The notes below the pieces were generated by a model. The model was not told where the DNA came from and did no database searches. It saw only the letters and a program-made list of their open reading frames with translations. A stretch of 64,000 nt of DNA from Anisakis pegreffii (lineage: Eukaryota; Nematoda; Chromadorea; Rhabditida; Anisakidae), in NCBI GenBank assembly GCA_035041965.1, contig JAPYMA010001660.1, forward strand, positions 80,842 to 144,841. Direction: 5' to 3'. This document shows positions 25,631 through 38,130 of this stretch, one piece after another (within the stretch, counting starts at the first letter, position 1; each line of letters begins with the position of its first letter). Both the position numbers and the translations under genes were made by a program.

Positions 25631-28600
25631 CCCTTCGGTGGTTCTCTCCCTCATGAAATTCCAATCATAGGGTTCAGAAATATATACCCTTTAAGTCCCG
25701 AACCCAGAATGATGAGGTAATACTAGTAGTGATACTATCAGTATTATAACGGTAACATTATTACTACCACATGATTACTATTACATGACAAAAGGCTAAG
25801 ATAAGCGTAGAGTCTTTAAATAACAGTTTCACAGCAGTGAAAATTGTTATTCTATACGATAAATGAGAACAAATTGTAACAGCAAAAGCAATTTTGCTTG
25901 CTGAACAACTTAAAATTAAAGAAAAATCGTGCTCATTAAGTGCACACATACTTTTGAACTGGAGAACATAGAAGACGAACAAATTCGAAAACGAAATCTA
26001 ATTGCATAGACTCTGTTTTGAATACTTGTTGCAGTTAATCCTTCGCTGAACGAGTGCAATTTTGCAGTGTTTCGCAGTCGATTTCGTTAGCTAGATTGCC
26101 AACAACTAATCATTTCCAACATATTCCCATATCATTTCATGACATCGAGAATCGTCTTTTTCCTGACTGCACGAGTGACCGCGCAATTAAATTTTCTCGA
26201 CATCCATAAAATAACCAACGAAAATTGCTAGTTTCTATCTATAGAACAATTTGAAGAAATCTTCACGCACACTGTCTGCCTTTTTCCTGGACTTACATTT
26301 TGACTATGTTAACAACTAACTGGATATATTCGCGTAGGTTTCGATGTGAAAACTCAAAATTATTTCGGCAGAATGGTTAAACAGTTGGAGTGGAACAATT
26401 CCGAAAAGTTATAGTTTACACCACAGAATAATTTGACATTGGCCCTTCGTTATTGTCCCAAATGTTTCACTTGTGAACAAAGAGCTTGCGATAGCCAAAT
26501 ATTGAAATAACATGACTGCTACAAAACCGGTCAATTACTCTCAGTAGAAACTTTCATTGAAATGAGCGATCTGAGAAGTTGGAAGTGCTTTAAATAGAAG
26601 ATTCGCGCTGTGGGAGCTGTGAAACGATTAAGTTGTTGTTCAACTGATCATTCCCTTTGGTATTTAAATGAACACTCAATAAATAGTTTTCGTGGTTATT
26701 TCAGAAGACTTAATAACCATAAGCAAATAATCGCCAACTTGGGAGTTTTAATGTTCGTGTAAATCCAAATTTTGCTAAATGCACAGCTGCATGTTCTATA
26801 TGGAATGACAGATGACCGGCAATTTTGCTTCCATATTTCATCGTATATTTATTCCCACATACTTATAGCAATATAGCCCAATTGCAAACAAAACCGTCGT
26901 TTTTAGGCACGTAAAAAGATGTGACCAATTGAGAACACTTCACTGCCTCAAGTTCGGAACCCATAGCGCGGTTGCAGTAGCATTCATTTTCGGTACATTT
27001 TGTGGTAGTTATAGTTACGCGCCCTAGCGATAGCAATGGTGAATTCATCAAAAGATAAGCAGTCCATTTCTAGAAGTCAATTACGTCTCTTGTGCGTTGA
27101 TAAAGGAAAAAATCACTTTTACGAGTTGAAGGAGTTTAATGAATTGACTTAACTAGTGCTGTTTTGATCAAGAATCGAGTTTTGTTCTTTGGTCAGCTGG
27201 AAGACAAGTCAAAAAGACGATTGATTTATTAATTTACTTTAAACTTTTGCAAGGAACACGTGATTAAACGTTCTCATATAACGCTAGTAAGCATTTCTGG
27301 TGCCATTATAGCACACCCTTACGATTGCGGAATCTTTGAAACGGTGACCATAATCATGCCATTATAACTGGAGAGAAGCTATCTGCGCTCAATCGCTTTT
27401 AATTAAAAAATCGGACATAATAAAATCAAAATTGAGGGATAAATGGACATCTAGCGCAACGACATCGCAACCGAACTATTCAGACTCATCTTTCAATTTC
27501 AAAGTTGCATGTTAACACTCGCAGATCGCATCCATCCAAACACATTTCATATGGGGTTCGGCTGAAACGCGGAATGTTTTGCTAACATTCACGAATATTT
27601 AAGAGATAACCATAAACTAATCATAATTTCAGATGTAGTTTCTAAAAAAGGCAACAAAAACTGATAATTAGGACATAAATGCTGAAGAAGCAGAAAATAA
27701 ACGATATAGCTCTGAGTCGGTTTGTACTTTGGTTATTATCAGTATTGAGTTTTAGCAACATCAGTCATGAAGTGGCGGCCATTAAAGGGGTCTTTAAAGA
27801 GCACTGAGAACATATATCATTACTGGTTGTGAGATGAATGCTGATTATGTTTTCAAGCATTTTTGAAGCTCATTTTTTGACATCGCACAAAACGTTTCGC
27901 ATCACTTCGCATCGCAATGTGTTACGAAGCGTCTGCTCTATTTTTATGACAAATTTTCGCTTCTTTTTTTGAAGCAAAATATCATTCTGAACGAGCACAA
28001 GAAGAACCGAATGCAACTAGCAATTAATTTTCAAGCACATAAACGAATCCTCCTGAAACCATGAGGGCGAATTTTTGCGCTTCTCAAAACGTCGGTTTCG
28101 ATGGAAATTCATATTTTTGTCAGCACTCAGCAAAAAACGCTAAGAAAAAAGCTAAGGGAAAGCTATCATTGACCCTGTGATTCGTGAATATCGGAATGAG
28201 AATTTAATCAAATCCTCAAGAAGGCTGTTATTTCGCATAAATTCAAACGTAAGTGGTTTCGAGAGTCCGGCAAAAAAATATTTGAAATGAAAAAAAAACA
28301 TTTTAAAAATTCATCAAATGCAATGAAGTCATATTTCTCAAAAGGACTGATTCTGCTATTCCACCGAGACTCTCTCGAAACCAACCGACTGCAGTGTCAA
28401 TAACACATGAGTTCAGGCCGAACTGTTCATGAAGCTATTGTTCACTGAAGTGATACGATGAAATTGCAAGATTTATTTGGGTCGTCAATGATAAGCGTAA
28501 ACAAAAATAGTAATAATGAACAGAGCGACGAAGATGATCAAAATTCTGATGAGGATGTGTGCAACTGGGAATATAGCAGCTATTGAAGACGTTGTTTGTA

Positions 28601-29285
28601 AACATTACGACGGCTCGACTGCTCCATGGGACACACGACGCAAAATGCGGCATCACAGCAAAAGTTTCATGATGTTGTTGATTTAAGTTCATTTGGCCGT
28701 GAATTTGGTTTATTCATGAATGTAAATGTGTATCTATGGGAATGTTTTTGATTTCGAGGATATGTTTATTTTGTTTATTGGTTTATCCATCATTGAGCAT
28801 GTGGTATTTTGATTTTGAGTGATACATACATAGAAGATGAATTAACTTCCATATTTGATGCGTACGCTCCGCTTTGAATAAACAAGCAAAGAAAACAATC
28901 GCCTTGATCGGCGAATAGCTTGTATTACTATTGTTATTGAAATAGGGAATGAAATCAGTATATTTTTGGTGGTTCGCTTCAAAATGCGATTGGTCTTCAA
29001 CTCGTGAGACAGGACTGGAAGTGAGTGAGAAATTTTTGCTTACAATGAGAACATTCGAAACGAATGTGGCTTGAATTCGGTTTAGAAGTTGACTTTGAGT
29101 TGATCATCCAGTTTGCTTTGGCCAGCAGTATCCATAAGTTTTATTGAGCTTATTGACAGAGCGTTTCTCGAAAGTTTATGTTTCATTGCATTCACATCAA
29201 ATGTTGGTGCTGGATTATGGAGTGATATATTGAATTGTGGTAATAGCAGAGACATTAACAAGGAATCGATAATTTGATGGGTGCA

Positions 29286-29304
29286 TCGTCGTCGTCGTCG
29301 TCGT
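29286..29304 (+). repeat. (GTC)n microsatellite
   Basis: About six uninterrupted GTC units. On the minus strand it gives a poly-Arg run in a chance open frame. Confidence 0.9.
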
Positions 29305-30544
29305 ATTTGAGAATTTCGTAGTTGAATTGCAAAGGCAATAAATAACTCATTTTTAGTTAGATGAAACAAAAATGATTTAGGCAGTGTGCAGCAATCAATT
29401 CGTGCAAGTTTCGTAGCTGATACTTTGGAAGTGGGATTTTTTTTTTTTGAAAAAATAAACGATGAATCAGCACCACTGAGGTATGCTCAACTGAAAACAG
29501 CCAAATAATAAATCTTGGTGAGTCAACACAAATTCTTCAGATATGAGAATGCGTATTATTGTGCGAACATCGAACATCACCACGAAGCTCATTCATTCAT
29601 TTTAGTCATTGTGCGATCAATGAGTCCAACATATGTATAAAATGCACACTAACAGAACCTTGTGGGAGTTGAAAGCAGTTGGTGTGAAGCATTAAGAAAA
29701 CTACTGAAATTCGCTGACTGCTCAGCGTTTAAGATGAATGAGCGTACAACTGGGGATTAACAACTAATGAAATATCGTCTTCACAGAGCCGTTTAAGTGA
29801 GTCGTTTTCTCGAGATAAATTCATAACTGCTAAGCTGAACGATCAAAAACATTCAGCTACAAGTAGGATTTGGTCCAGTTGAAGCAAGCGGTGCCTCAAC
29901 TGCTCCACCATAATAAAATTCTTCGGAGTCATAATGAAAAAATGCACATTCGAAGCGAAATTATCAATTTTCATTATCAGTTTATCAAAATTATCAGTTT
30001 CAGAGCGAAATTATCAATCAAGCCCTAAGCAAGAATGTTCAAGTGCAGCTTATTCCTTATAAGCGCCTAAGAATGAGTGGCACGTGCAATTGATCAGCTT
30101 CAATTTCATTATTTAGTGGCACGTGAAACAGCTGTTCAATACTTGCTCAGGCTACCGTTGCATTATAATACTCTAAACTTAACCATCGAACAAACGGATA
30201 TTTGAATTTTGATGCCTTTGCTGGTGCGACATTTTTTATATCTGAACGGTGATTCGTGAACGGCGTGCGGACTTGGAAAACTTCGAAAGAATTTTTGCAG
30301 CATTCCAGTGATATCTGTTACTGAGCAGACTGAAGGGAATGACAAATGGAAGAAGTCTCTAATCTCCACCCTATGACCACGAGAAAATTCCTCAGAAGCA
30401 ACGGAATATCGATGAGAATGAATAAAATGCAGTCTAAAAAATGTCGCAAACACACCCACACTCAGAACACATAAATTATTGCCTTAAAGGAAGTAAGAAT
30501 GAGATCAAAACAAACCAAAACAGAGGAAAATACGGCAAACTCAC

Positions 30545-30918
30545 TGTGTTCTCCGTTTGAATGGTAGTTTGAGAAGGACGTTAGCACTGATTGTTGATGG
30601 GAGTTGTTGGAACGGGTCACGAAAAACGTTGGGAGCATGCGGTGCTAGATGGTGTGGCGGTGGTCGTGATGGTGGTGGTGGTTGTGGCTCTGAAATCAAC
30701 GACGAATCTTGATGTTGTTGTCGATTTTGGTGCGCTTCTGCTGCTGCTGCTGCGGCTGCTGTTGCCGCTGATGGATGATGATTTTGCACTTCTCTGCTCC
30801 CGGTTTCATTCCTTCTCGTTGCCGTCGTTTCGTCTCGTCCTTCTGCTGCACCTTCGCTTCGTCTAGCTGAGCCACCAGCTTCAGTGAATCGTTTTCGAAG
30901 TCTTTTAAAAGTGTTCAT
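30545..30918 (-). CDS. Candidate 5' exon of an unassigned low-complexity protein
   Basis: On the minus strand the ATG at 30918 opens MNTFKRLRKRFTEAGG. An Arg/Glu-rich part follows, then a seven-Ala run (AATAAAAAAAEAHQ), a His/Gln part and a Pro-rich part (PQPPPPSRPPPHH), ending LLKLPFKRR. A strong donor, GTGAGT, begins at 30544 and precedes the in-frame stop, so the exon most likely continues into a spliced gene further left. The frame stays open for 124 codons through GC-rich DNA, unlike the flanks. I do not recognise the family. Pro-rich runs suggest SH3 or WW partners. No downstream exon could be assigned. Confidence 0.5.
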
Positions 30919-33900
30919 TTGTCTGCTTATTGATCTTTTGCTTTTATTAAACAATCCTCAAGAATTGTTCTGTTGTTGTGTAGTTGTCTGCTGGCTTAGT
31001 ACTTACTTGAATTGTCTTAAGTCGAGCACAAGAATTGCCACACGTTACGGCTTAACTGTTGAATTGAATTTTGAACGTCTTCAGCTGCGATTGCTCTCCT
31101 GGCTTTGCTATTGTTGTTCTTCCAGTACTGCTTTGTTTTTAGTGTATAACTTCGAGTGTTACGTTTATCCGACAGCGTTTTAGAACTCGCTCGCTTCTTC
31201 GTACTTTCTTATCTGTGTTCTTGCTCGTCTCTTGCCAGCCAGTTTGTTCAATTGCGTTTGAATCTCCCTTCACCTCTTTCTTTTGCTATTTCTTGACGAA
31301 TCTCTTCTGGATCCCACAGAAACGTTTAGATGGTACTTCACAATCGAAAATTTTTCACCAAAACCGGAGCAGCATGACCTTAGTTGGCATCATCAACTCG
31401 CTGTAATGAGAGGTGTTGTGAAGAAATCTTCTTCTCGCTCAAAGAATGATGAATCCCGTCCGAATCTGCAAAGAATATGAAATTTTTAGCTTGCGATCAC
31501 GCACGCACACATTGTGCAGAATCACCATTCATACGTCTATCGATGCGTAATAAACGATCACTGAAACAGATATTCGAGAAAATTTACCAAATAGTCGCTG
31601 TGTTCTCTAAATCGGCAAAATTTCAAGCAACAAAAAAGAAGCACACCGATCAGCATATCGCAGTCAAAGTTATCACTCCGTGTTATCGTCCGTTGAAACA
31701 TGTCAAGCCAAAAGTTCGAGCCCATACGGAAGCCCACGTTCAAGTTGGAGTTTAGCCTGACTCGGCATGTTCGTGTAGGAAAGATGAGCAAAAGCCCGAA
31801 TAACTCATCATGTTTGCACGCAAAGTAAACTTCTGAAATGTAGACGCCTTTCAATCCAACACCCACACCAGTGCAGGAAACTCTATCGAACAATCGGCAT
31901 CCATAGAGGAAACAATCACAAAAAACGAAACAGAATGGTTGCTTTCTCAATTCTGTCTCAATTTTCAAATTCATGGTCAAATTTCGTTGTATTTGTGCAA
32001 TCATGAGACCGACTAGTGCAATTGAACCGCTTACTTGTGTTTAAACTCAAACACATGAAAATACATCCATGAATCGACTCATCCTCAAACTGCTAATGAA
32101 GTTCAAGCTTTCTGATGTTACGAGGAGAATTTTTATCGAACTTAGAAGCAAGCAGCCATCTAGTATGTTCCACTGACCGCTATATTCTATCAAAAGATGC
32201 GTTGATTATAATTCAGCTCGTCTTGATACAAATACTCTTATTATATTTGAACTTAAAGAAACCTTAGTTTTCCTACGCATGGACCTGAACAGTTATATAC
32301 CCTTGAATTGTACACCTTTCAGTTATATACCTTGGAATTATATACTTTCAATCATCATCACTTCACAAATTTACTCTGAACAAACAAGCGATTGAATTCG
32401 GAGAAAGATTCAATTATGGTAAGAGAGTTCCATCGGAGACAGATACAACCGTATGGATGCTTCCCTATGGAACCAATGACGCGATGACCAAATTACAGGA
32501 GCCATTCGCAGCATTTTTAATCGCTCATAAATACGTGACATATTATGCCGATTCCATCGGTACGAATCAGCTACAATGGGTGGGTTGATGACTCTAACAG
32601 ATACTGTATATGTGTCATTACACGTCAAGAATGGTAAACGAGGAAATAATGTAATGAACATACAACTGATTCTGTTTGTCTTCCGCACTAAGAAACATTC
32701 AATTATGGTGAGTGAGTTCCATAACGAATATTGAATTGATCAGAAAATTCGGCTATTTATATGATCAACGACAATGCAAAAAACATCAAAAAATATGACC
32801 CACATCATGCAATTACGATATTACTATCCAACCACAAGCAATTTATGAGAATAATTCAATGGCTGCAATTGTTGAATGGACACAAACAAGAGATTTATAG
32901 CCGAGCGAATAATCTCCTGCAAATGACATGGTGGAATGAAAATGAACAACTGTCGGCTATAAAGTTGTGGGCTCACGCAAATCAATCATAAAGAGAATTC
33001 TATTTGAGTAGAAAACACGAGTTTTCTAATTTATTGCACTGCATTGATACAGTAACTTTTAGATGTTGCAAACATATTTCGTGGCTCGGGAAAATTTCAA
33101 TTTAGCTTAGAAACGATAATATCAGTCCTAGCATCACGTAGAAAAAATCATAAGTTTATTAGACGAACATATCAGAGCATTGAGGCGCCTTATTTGATTA
33201 GGAAATTCTATTGATGAGCAAGATATACGATGAGACCATTCGAATGAATATGTTCCAATTGGCTGAATTCAATGGCGGTAAAGTTGAGGCTTTGAGCATT
33301 TTGAACAGCGATTTCCTTCGGCAGGAAATCGCAATTGAATTCTCGATAGAACTAACACGATGGACAATTTTTTGCCGCTTGAGTTAGCAGTGCCGCTCAG
33401 TGATAGAGATAAATTTGAAAATGATTGAGTTTCGAGTGATCTAAAAGAATTGTTGGTAGAACAAGACACGAGTTCAGCAATGAAACGGCATTAATTCAGT
33501 AGGTCGCTTGATGAACTGAGGACGAAAGAACATTGCTAACAGTTAGTGTGGGAAGAAGCAATTTATTGGAGAGAAAATTGCAATACGAACAATGAAACAA
33601 CCAACATAAGCTCATAAGCACGAAAAAAGATGACTTTAATGAAATGATATGGCAAATGATAAATTGAGCGAATTGTTCAAATAACGCTTTGTGTGTTTTG
33701 ATACGTTTTAACTAATAGAGAATACTTGTTGTTATTTGGTGAAGCGTATCGAGCTTATTGTGTTTTCAAACGAACAATGGATGAAATCGTTTAGCGTCTA
33801 CATGAAACGTGTGTTTGTACAATTGGCAGCATACAAATAATGTAGCACAGAGCGGGCGTGCAATATTTACATGTACTCGTTGAAATAATATGGTTCGTAT

Positions 33901-36900
33901 GTCAGCTTGTACAGGTCCAATAAAAACTTGTTTCACATGAGATTGCATTTCCAAATCGAAGTTCAAGCCTAATTGTAAGCAAAACTCTTTGTTGAACTCT
34001 GAGTATGGATTATTTCCATTGCTATATGTTTCGCTGGAGACTTTGGAATGATCGCCGTTGCAAGGATACAGTTGTATCGCGTTGAAAAATTCATGAAACG
34101 GTAGCACACCGCGTGAAGGCAAACAAGCGATTCGTATGAAAACATTTTTTGTCGTCTGTTGACATTCTAGTGTGATTTATTAGCGTTGACACGTGAAACA
34201 CTAAACGTTTAGAGGAGTCACAAACCGTATGAAAAATTCATCCATCAATTTGAGGTCAATGGCAGCAACAAGAGTGTTCGCAATTCTTATTAATTTGCAA
34301 CAGAACGCAAACTGATTTCTTGATCGAACTTGAGTAATTTCCACGAATTCCACGAATATTCTCATCCAGACAAATCCAGCTCATGTCTCCAACAAGTTAC
34401 GTATTTCAACGTTGGTTGTCTGCGTTTGTTAAAATGTTCGTCAAATATCATTGTTATCAGCGAATAGAAAATGCCACCTATCACGTACTGATGATTGAAT
34501 TAATGTGATATAACATAACTGCCTAGAAGAATACATAGTATCACGAGACCGCATGTGCAAGAGAGATCATAATATGATTGATTTCATAATACAACTTGAT
34601 CACAAATCCAACGCCAACGGGCGTTATGCAAAGCAGCACATCTCAAACGTCAACAATGATGTAATCAATCGAGCAATCGCCGGCATCAGCTGCCAAATGA
34701 TCTGTCCAACGTGTTCTAATGTCAGTGTAATGTTTTTGGAAATTATTCATATTATCACTGACCAATTCATACACATTTCTCCTCCAAAAACCAATCGAAT
34801 ATTCTATCTAGCTCATATCCTTCGCTTCTTGGAAACAGTGAGATAGTTACCGCAGGAAAGTGTTCCGTTCAGTGGCCTTTCAAATTTCTTTACAACTCCC
34901 GAAAAACATTGACAATTGCAACAGCAGCATCTTTACGCCGAAATGGGTGTTGTTGGTAGACACACCTGCAGATTTCTCTGTTTCGAGGTTCGTTTGAATC
35001 TCAGTCCCACTTAACAAGGGAAACTGATTGGAATAAACCTTGAAATTAATCGATTTTACGATGATTGTCCCATGATCTTTCAAATCAAGACTAATCAGAG
35101 CGACTCGAACCGTAATGTGTTCCTTCCCATTCTCCTTCGCGCATAAACAATATGTCCATTCATACTAATCGTATATGCACACAAATTTCTAGAAATTTAG
35201 ACTTATTCCCTTGCAGTTGAACCTTGCTGTTTCCCACTATAATGAATGCAAGGACATCAAAATTCCCCCTCACACGCCTCAAAAATGTCCCATATACGAA
35301 ATCAAATTGACTTCGAAAATCAGATAAATTTAGCATCAATGCACACGTTTTCGTATTCAGAGCAATTTATGATTCGATTCTCTATTTTCCTTGTTCAAAT
35401 ATCGTTTTGCATTCGATCTTCATCATTTGTTGCTTTATTATGTGCTTGTTTGATGTAATTTGTTGTTCTATAGCAGTGAGTGGTAACCAAATTCATTCAA
35501 TTTGTTTGCAAACAATTTTTGAGTTTTTAAATCTGCTTGTGAACAATTCAATCTGTGAACATATAATGTTTCATTTCTATTGTATTCTGCGGAACAGCCG
35601 TCTTAATGTTCCTGTTTGTTTCACTCTTTGCAATTTGTACATAAGTAAATGAATAAATATCAGGCAAAGGTTTATGCTGTGCAAAGTTTGAAACGCTGTT
35701 GCTAAGCAATGTACTCCTCGCAGTGAACACATTGAACGAATATAAACTTGTCAGTTCTTTTTGAGGTTGAAATTCCAAGAGTTGCTTGTCAACTAGATGC
35801 GTTTAATCTATTCTTGTCCTACCTCAAAATTAGTAACAAAATCACCAAAATCAGTGATATGCAGTTCGTAATGTTCATCTCCGAAAGCGCGCAATGACAA
35901 CTGAATAGATCAAAAGTGACTGATGAGGGAGAGCATTTGTTCAGCCTGCTGAGAAGTTAATCTGTTGAGGTTTTAACTCATCATTATCATGACAAAAAAC
36001 TTAGCCTCCGGATCTTTCACCATTGAATCTCCAGACAGTCTGAGATAAATGTTGATTTCGAGGACAGTTTTTTATGTAAGAACATTATAGAAAATGGATT
36101 TCTGTCTACATCACACATGTTTTCGTTTGAAACAACAATGTGTTAGCCAGATGGTGATGAAGTGAATCCGATCAGAGAAGCATTCCAAATTCCAGCTGGA
36201 GCTATAACTTCATGCCGAAGCGGAGTTCTTGGCAGTAGACACACGTGCAGATTTCTCTGTGGTAGATGCACGATGGTTTTTCGTAAACTTCTTTTTCAGT
36301 GAAAATTTTTGTTTTCTGAAAATAATTGCAACACATGCGTTCGAATTTCATCCAGTTAAGATTTATCACCATAAGAACAATGATTTATTGCGTGAATGCT
36401 GTTTTCCTTCACTGAAAGCGCATTGTTTTCAGCTATTAGTTGCTAAACATAACGAATAGGGAACGAATGTCAAAGAATCAGTCGGAAAAGGGCAAAAACA
36501 TCAAGAAATGATGGATTGGGAAGTATGGTTGGTTATTTTTTTCCAAAAACTTCTTTGTTGAAACGAGAGAACAAAGTCATCGCAGCCAATCACTTATCGT
36601 AAGTTCAAACTGCATTGACGTCGTCAAGACATTAACAAATTGAATGATGTTAGACGAGACAATTGAATGTGAGCAACAACTGAATGATTCGCATATTTAA
36701 TAAATGCGATCTAAAAGACCACGAGAACTAAAATTACGATGTCAGATATTCAAAAACGTACGATAGTGTCAGAATATGCTTGTCATGAATCGCTGTTCTT
36801 CACTGCTGTACAATTACAAATGCTTTTTATCATTGCTAAGTGGAGCAACTCATTGCTGGGCCACCTTAATCGAATGGTAATTTTAATTTTTTTTAGCAAT

Positions 36901-37012
36901 TTTAAAAATGCCACATCCGTGGTCTTTAATTTATTTTACTAATAAACCCTCAATTCACCCGAAAAACTGCATAAGAGAGTTCCGTTCCAATCTACCAGTT
37001 TCTTAACAAATA

Positions 37013-37070
37013 ATACCGTCGGAATGATATGACTGAAGTTCTTGCTTCAGTCACATCATTCCGATGGTAT
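37013..37070. ncRNA. Hairpin resembling a microRNA precursor
   Basis: Two 26-nt arms (37013-37038 and 37045-37070) pair around a 6-nt loop. There are two non-Watson-Crick positions; on the plus strand one is a G-U pair and the other an A-C mismatch. The 58-nt length and stem size match animal microRNA precursors. It lies in a gene-poor stretch. A small inverted-repeat element is the alternative. No known mature microRNA seed was recognised. Confidence 0.35.
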
Positions 37071-38112
37071 TCAGTTAGCGCATCCTATGCTCTCGAATCT
37101 CATGTTTGAAGCAATGATGGAACAGGTCATGATTTTCACTGTTAGCTCAGAATGCTCAACTTGTCTAAAATATTCGTCTAACATTCGAATGCAACTGCAA
37201 CGCTTTCACCAATAATCTGCGGGAAGAAGAAGACCTGGTCACTGGGCTACAACAGATACTTGACATGTGACATTTAGATGATATGAAGAAGTTACTTCAG
37301 CAACCTAAATTTTAAACAAAACATGATTCGTATTCACCGAGAACGATGCAGAGTAAAAGGACAGAAGATGCTTATGTGATAGAAGAATAAACGGAAACCG
37401 TTAAATGATACGGTAGCAAACATTCAATCGCATTTTATAGAACAATTTTATGATGGCAAAAAAAATGCAATCTGGGGTATTGGAGACAGCCGTCGAATAC
37501 CAATAGGCGATCATAGTTTGAATAAAAATGAACGATGAATAATTGGATAAATAAATGAGTGCTTGAATGGAATGAGAATAATATTGTGATCATATCAACA
37601 GAAAGCAGCACTAAACGGCAACGCAACGGTCACAAAGGGATACTGAAATTGAAAAACTCATTTCAATGAATTGATGGAACGCAGTAACGGCAAGCGATGA
37701 GACCCTGATGCGATGAGTCTATGATGATGATTGGATGAGTATTTCAATAGGAAAATGAAATGCGAACTGATTACCACAATGAATGAATTGCAAACGAAAC
37801 AAATTTGTTTATTGTTTTTGTATTCAACGCACGACAGCCATCGTATCTATTCGTTAATCACACGCAACTTTGCCATCATCGAAACATCAAAATGCAGTTC
37901 GTATTTGGACCTGAACGCAGTTAAAAGCCACCAAAAGACTGAGGCAAAGAAGCATCACACAACAACAACGGCACGCGATTACATAAAACATAGCAACAAA
38001 ACTCATTTCATTTTATACTCATCGTTATAGTTGTCAAATAGATAAAACAAATAAGTGTACAATGTTCGCTGTAATCACACGCCAATTCGTCGGATTGTTA
38101 CTCCCAAATGTG

Positions 38113-38130
38113 TAATAATAATAATAATAA
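38113..38130 (+). repeat. (TAA)n microsatellite
   Basis: Six TAA units followed by interrupted TCATAA units. Confidence 0.9.

Larger units (their letters stand above)
23284..30544. other. Long stretch without a supported gene
   Basis: The missing 5' exons of the F-box-like gene and the downstream exons of the minus-strand 5' exon at 30918 should lie here, but I could not identify them. Features seen are a short local duplication at about 25567-25630 (CTGATATAATAGAATTC units) and a trinucleotide (GTC)n tract at 29286-29304. Open frames are short and lack motifs. Confidence 0.5.

Noticed and set aside
26863..27051. Minus-strand frame with a Cys pattern (TKCTENECYCNRAMG)
   Set aside because: The acceptor-like site is poor, there is no neighbouring exon, and the cysteine spacing does not match a domain I know.
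31558..32004. 148-codon minus-strand open frame
   Set aside because: Cys/Phe-rich with no motif; the opposite strand is also open, typical of chance frames.
34553..34846. Plus-strand frame with INRAIAGISCQMICPTCSN
   Set aside because: Only a weak acceptor and a GTCAGT donor, no second exon, no family resemblance.
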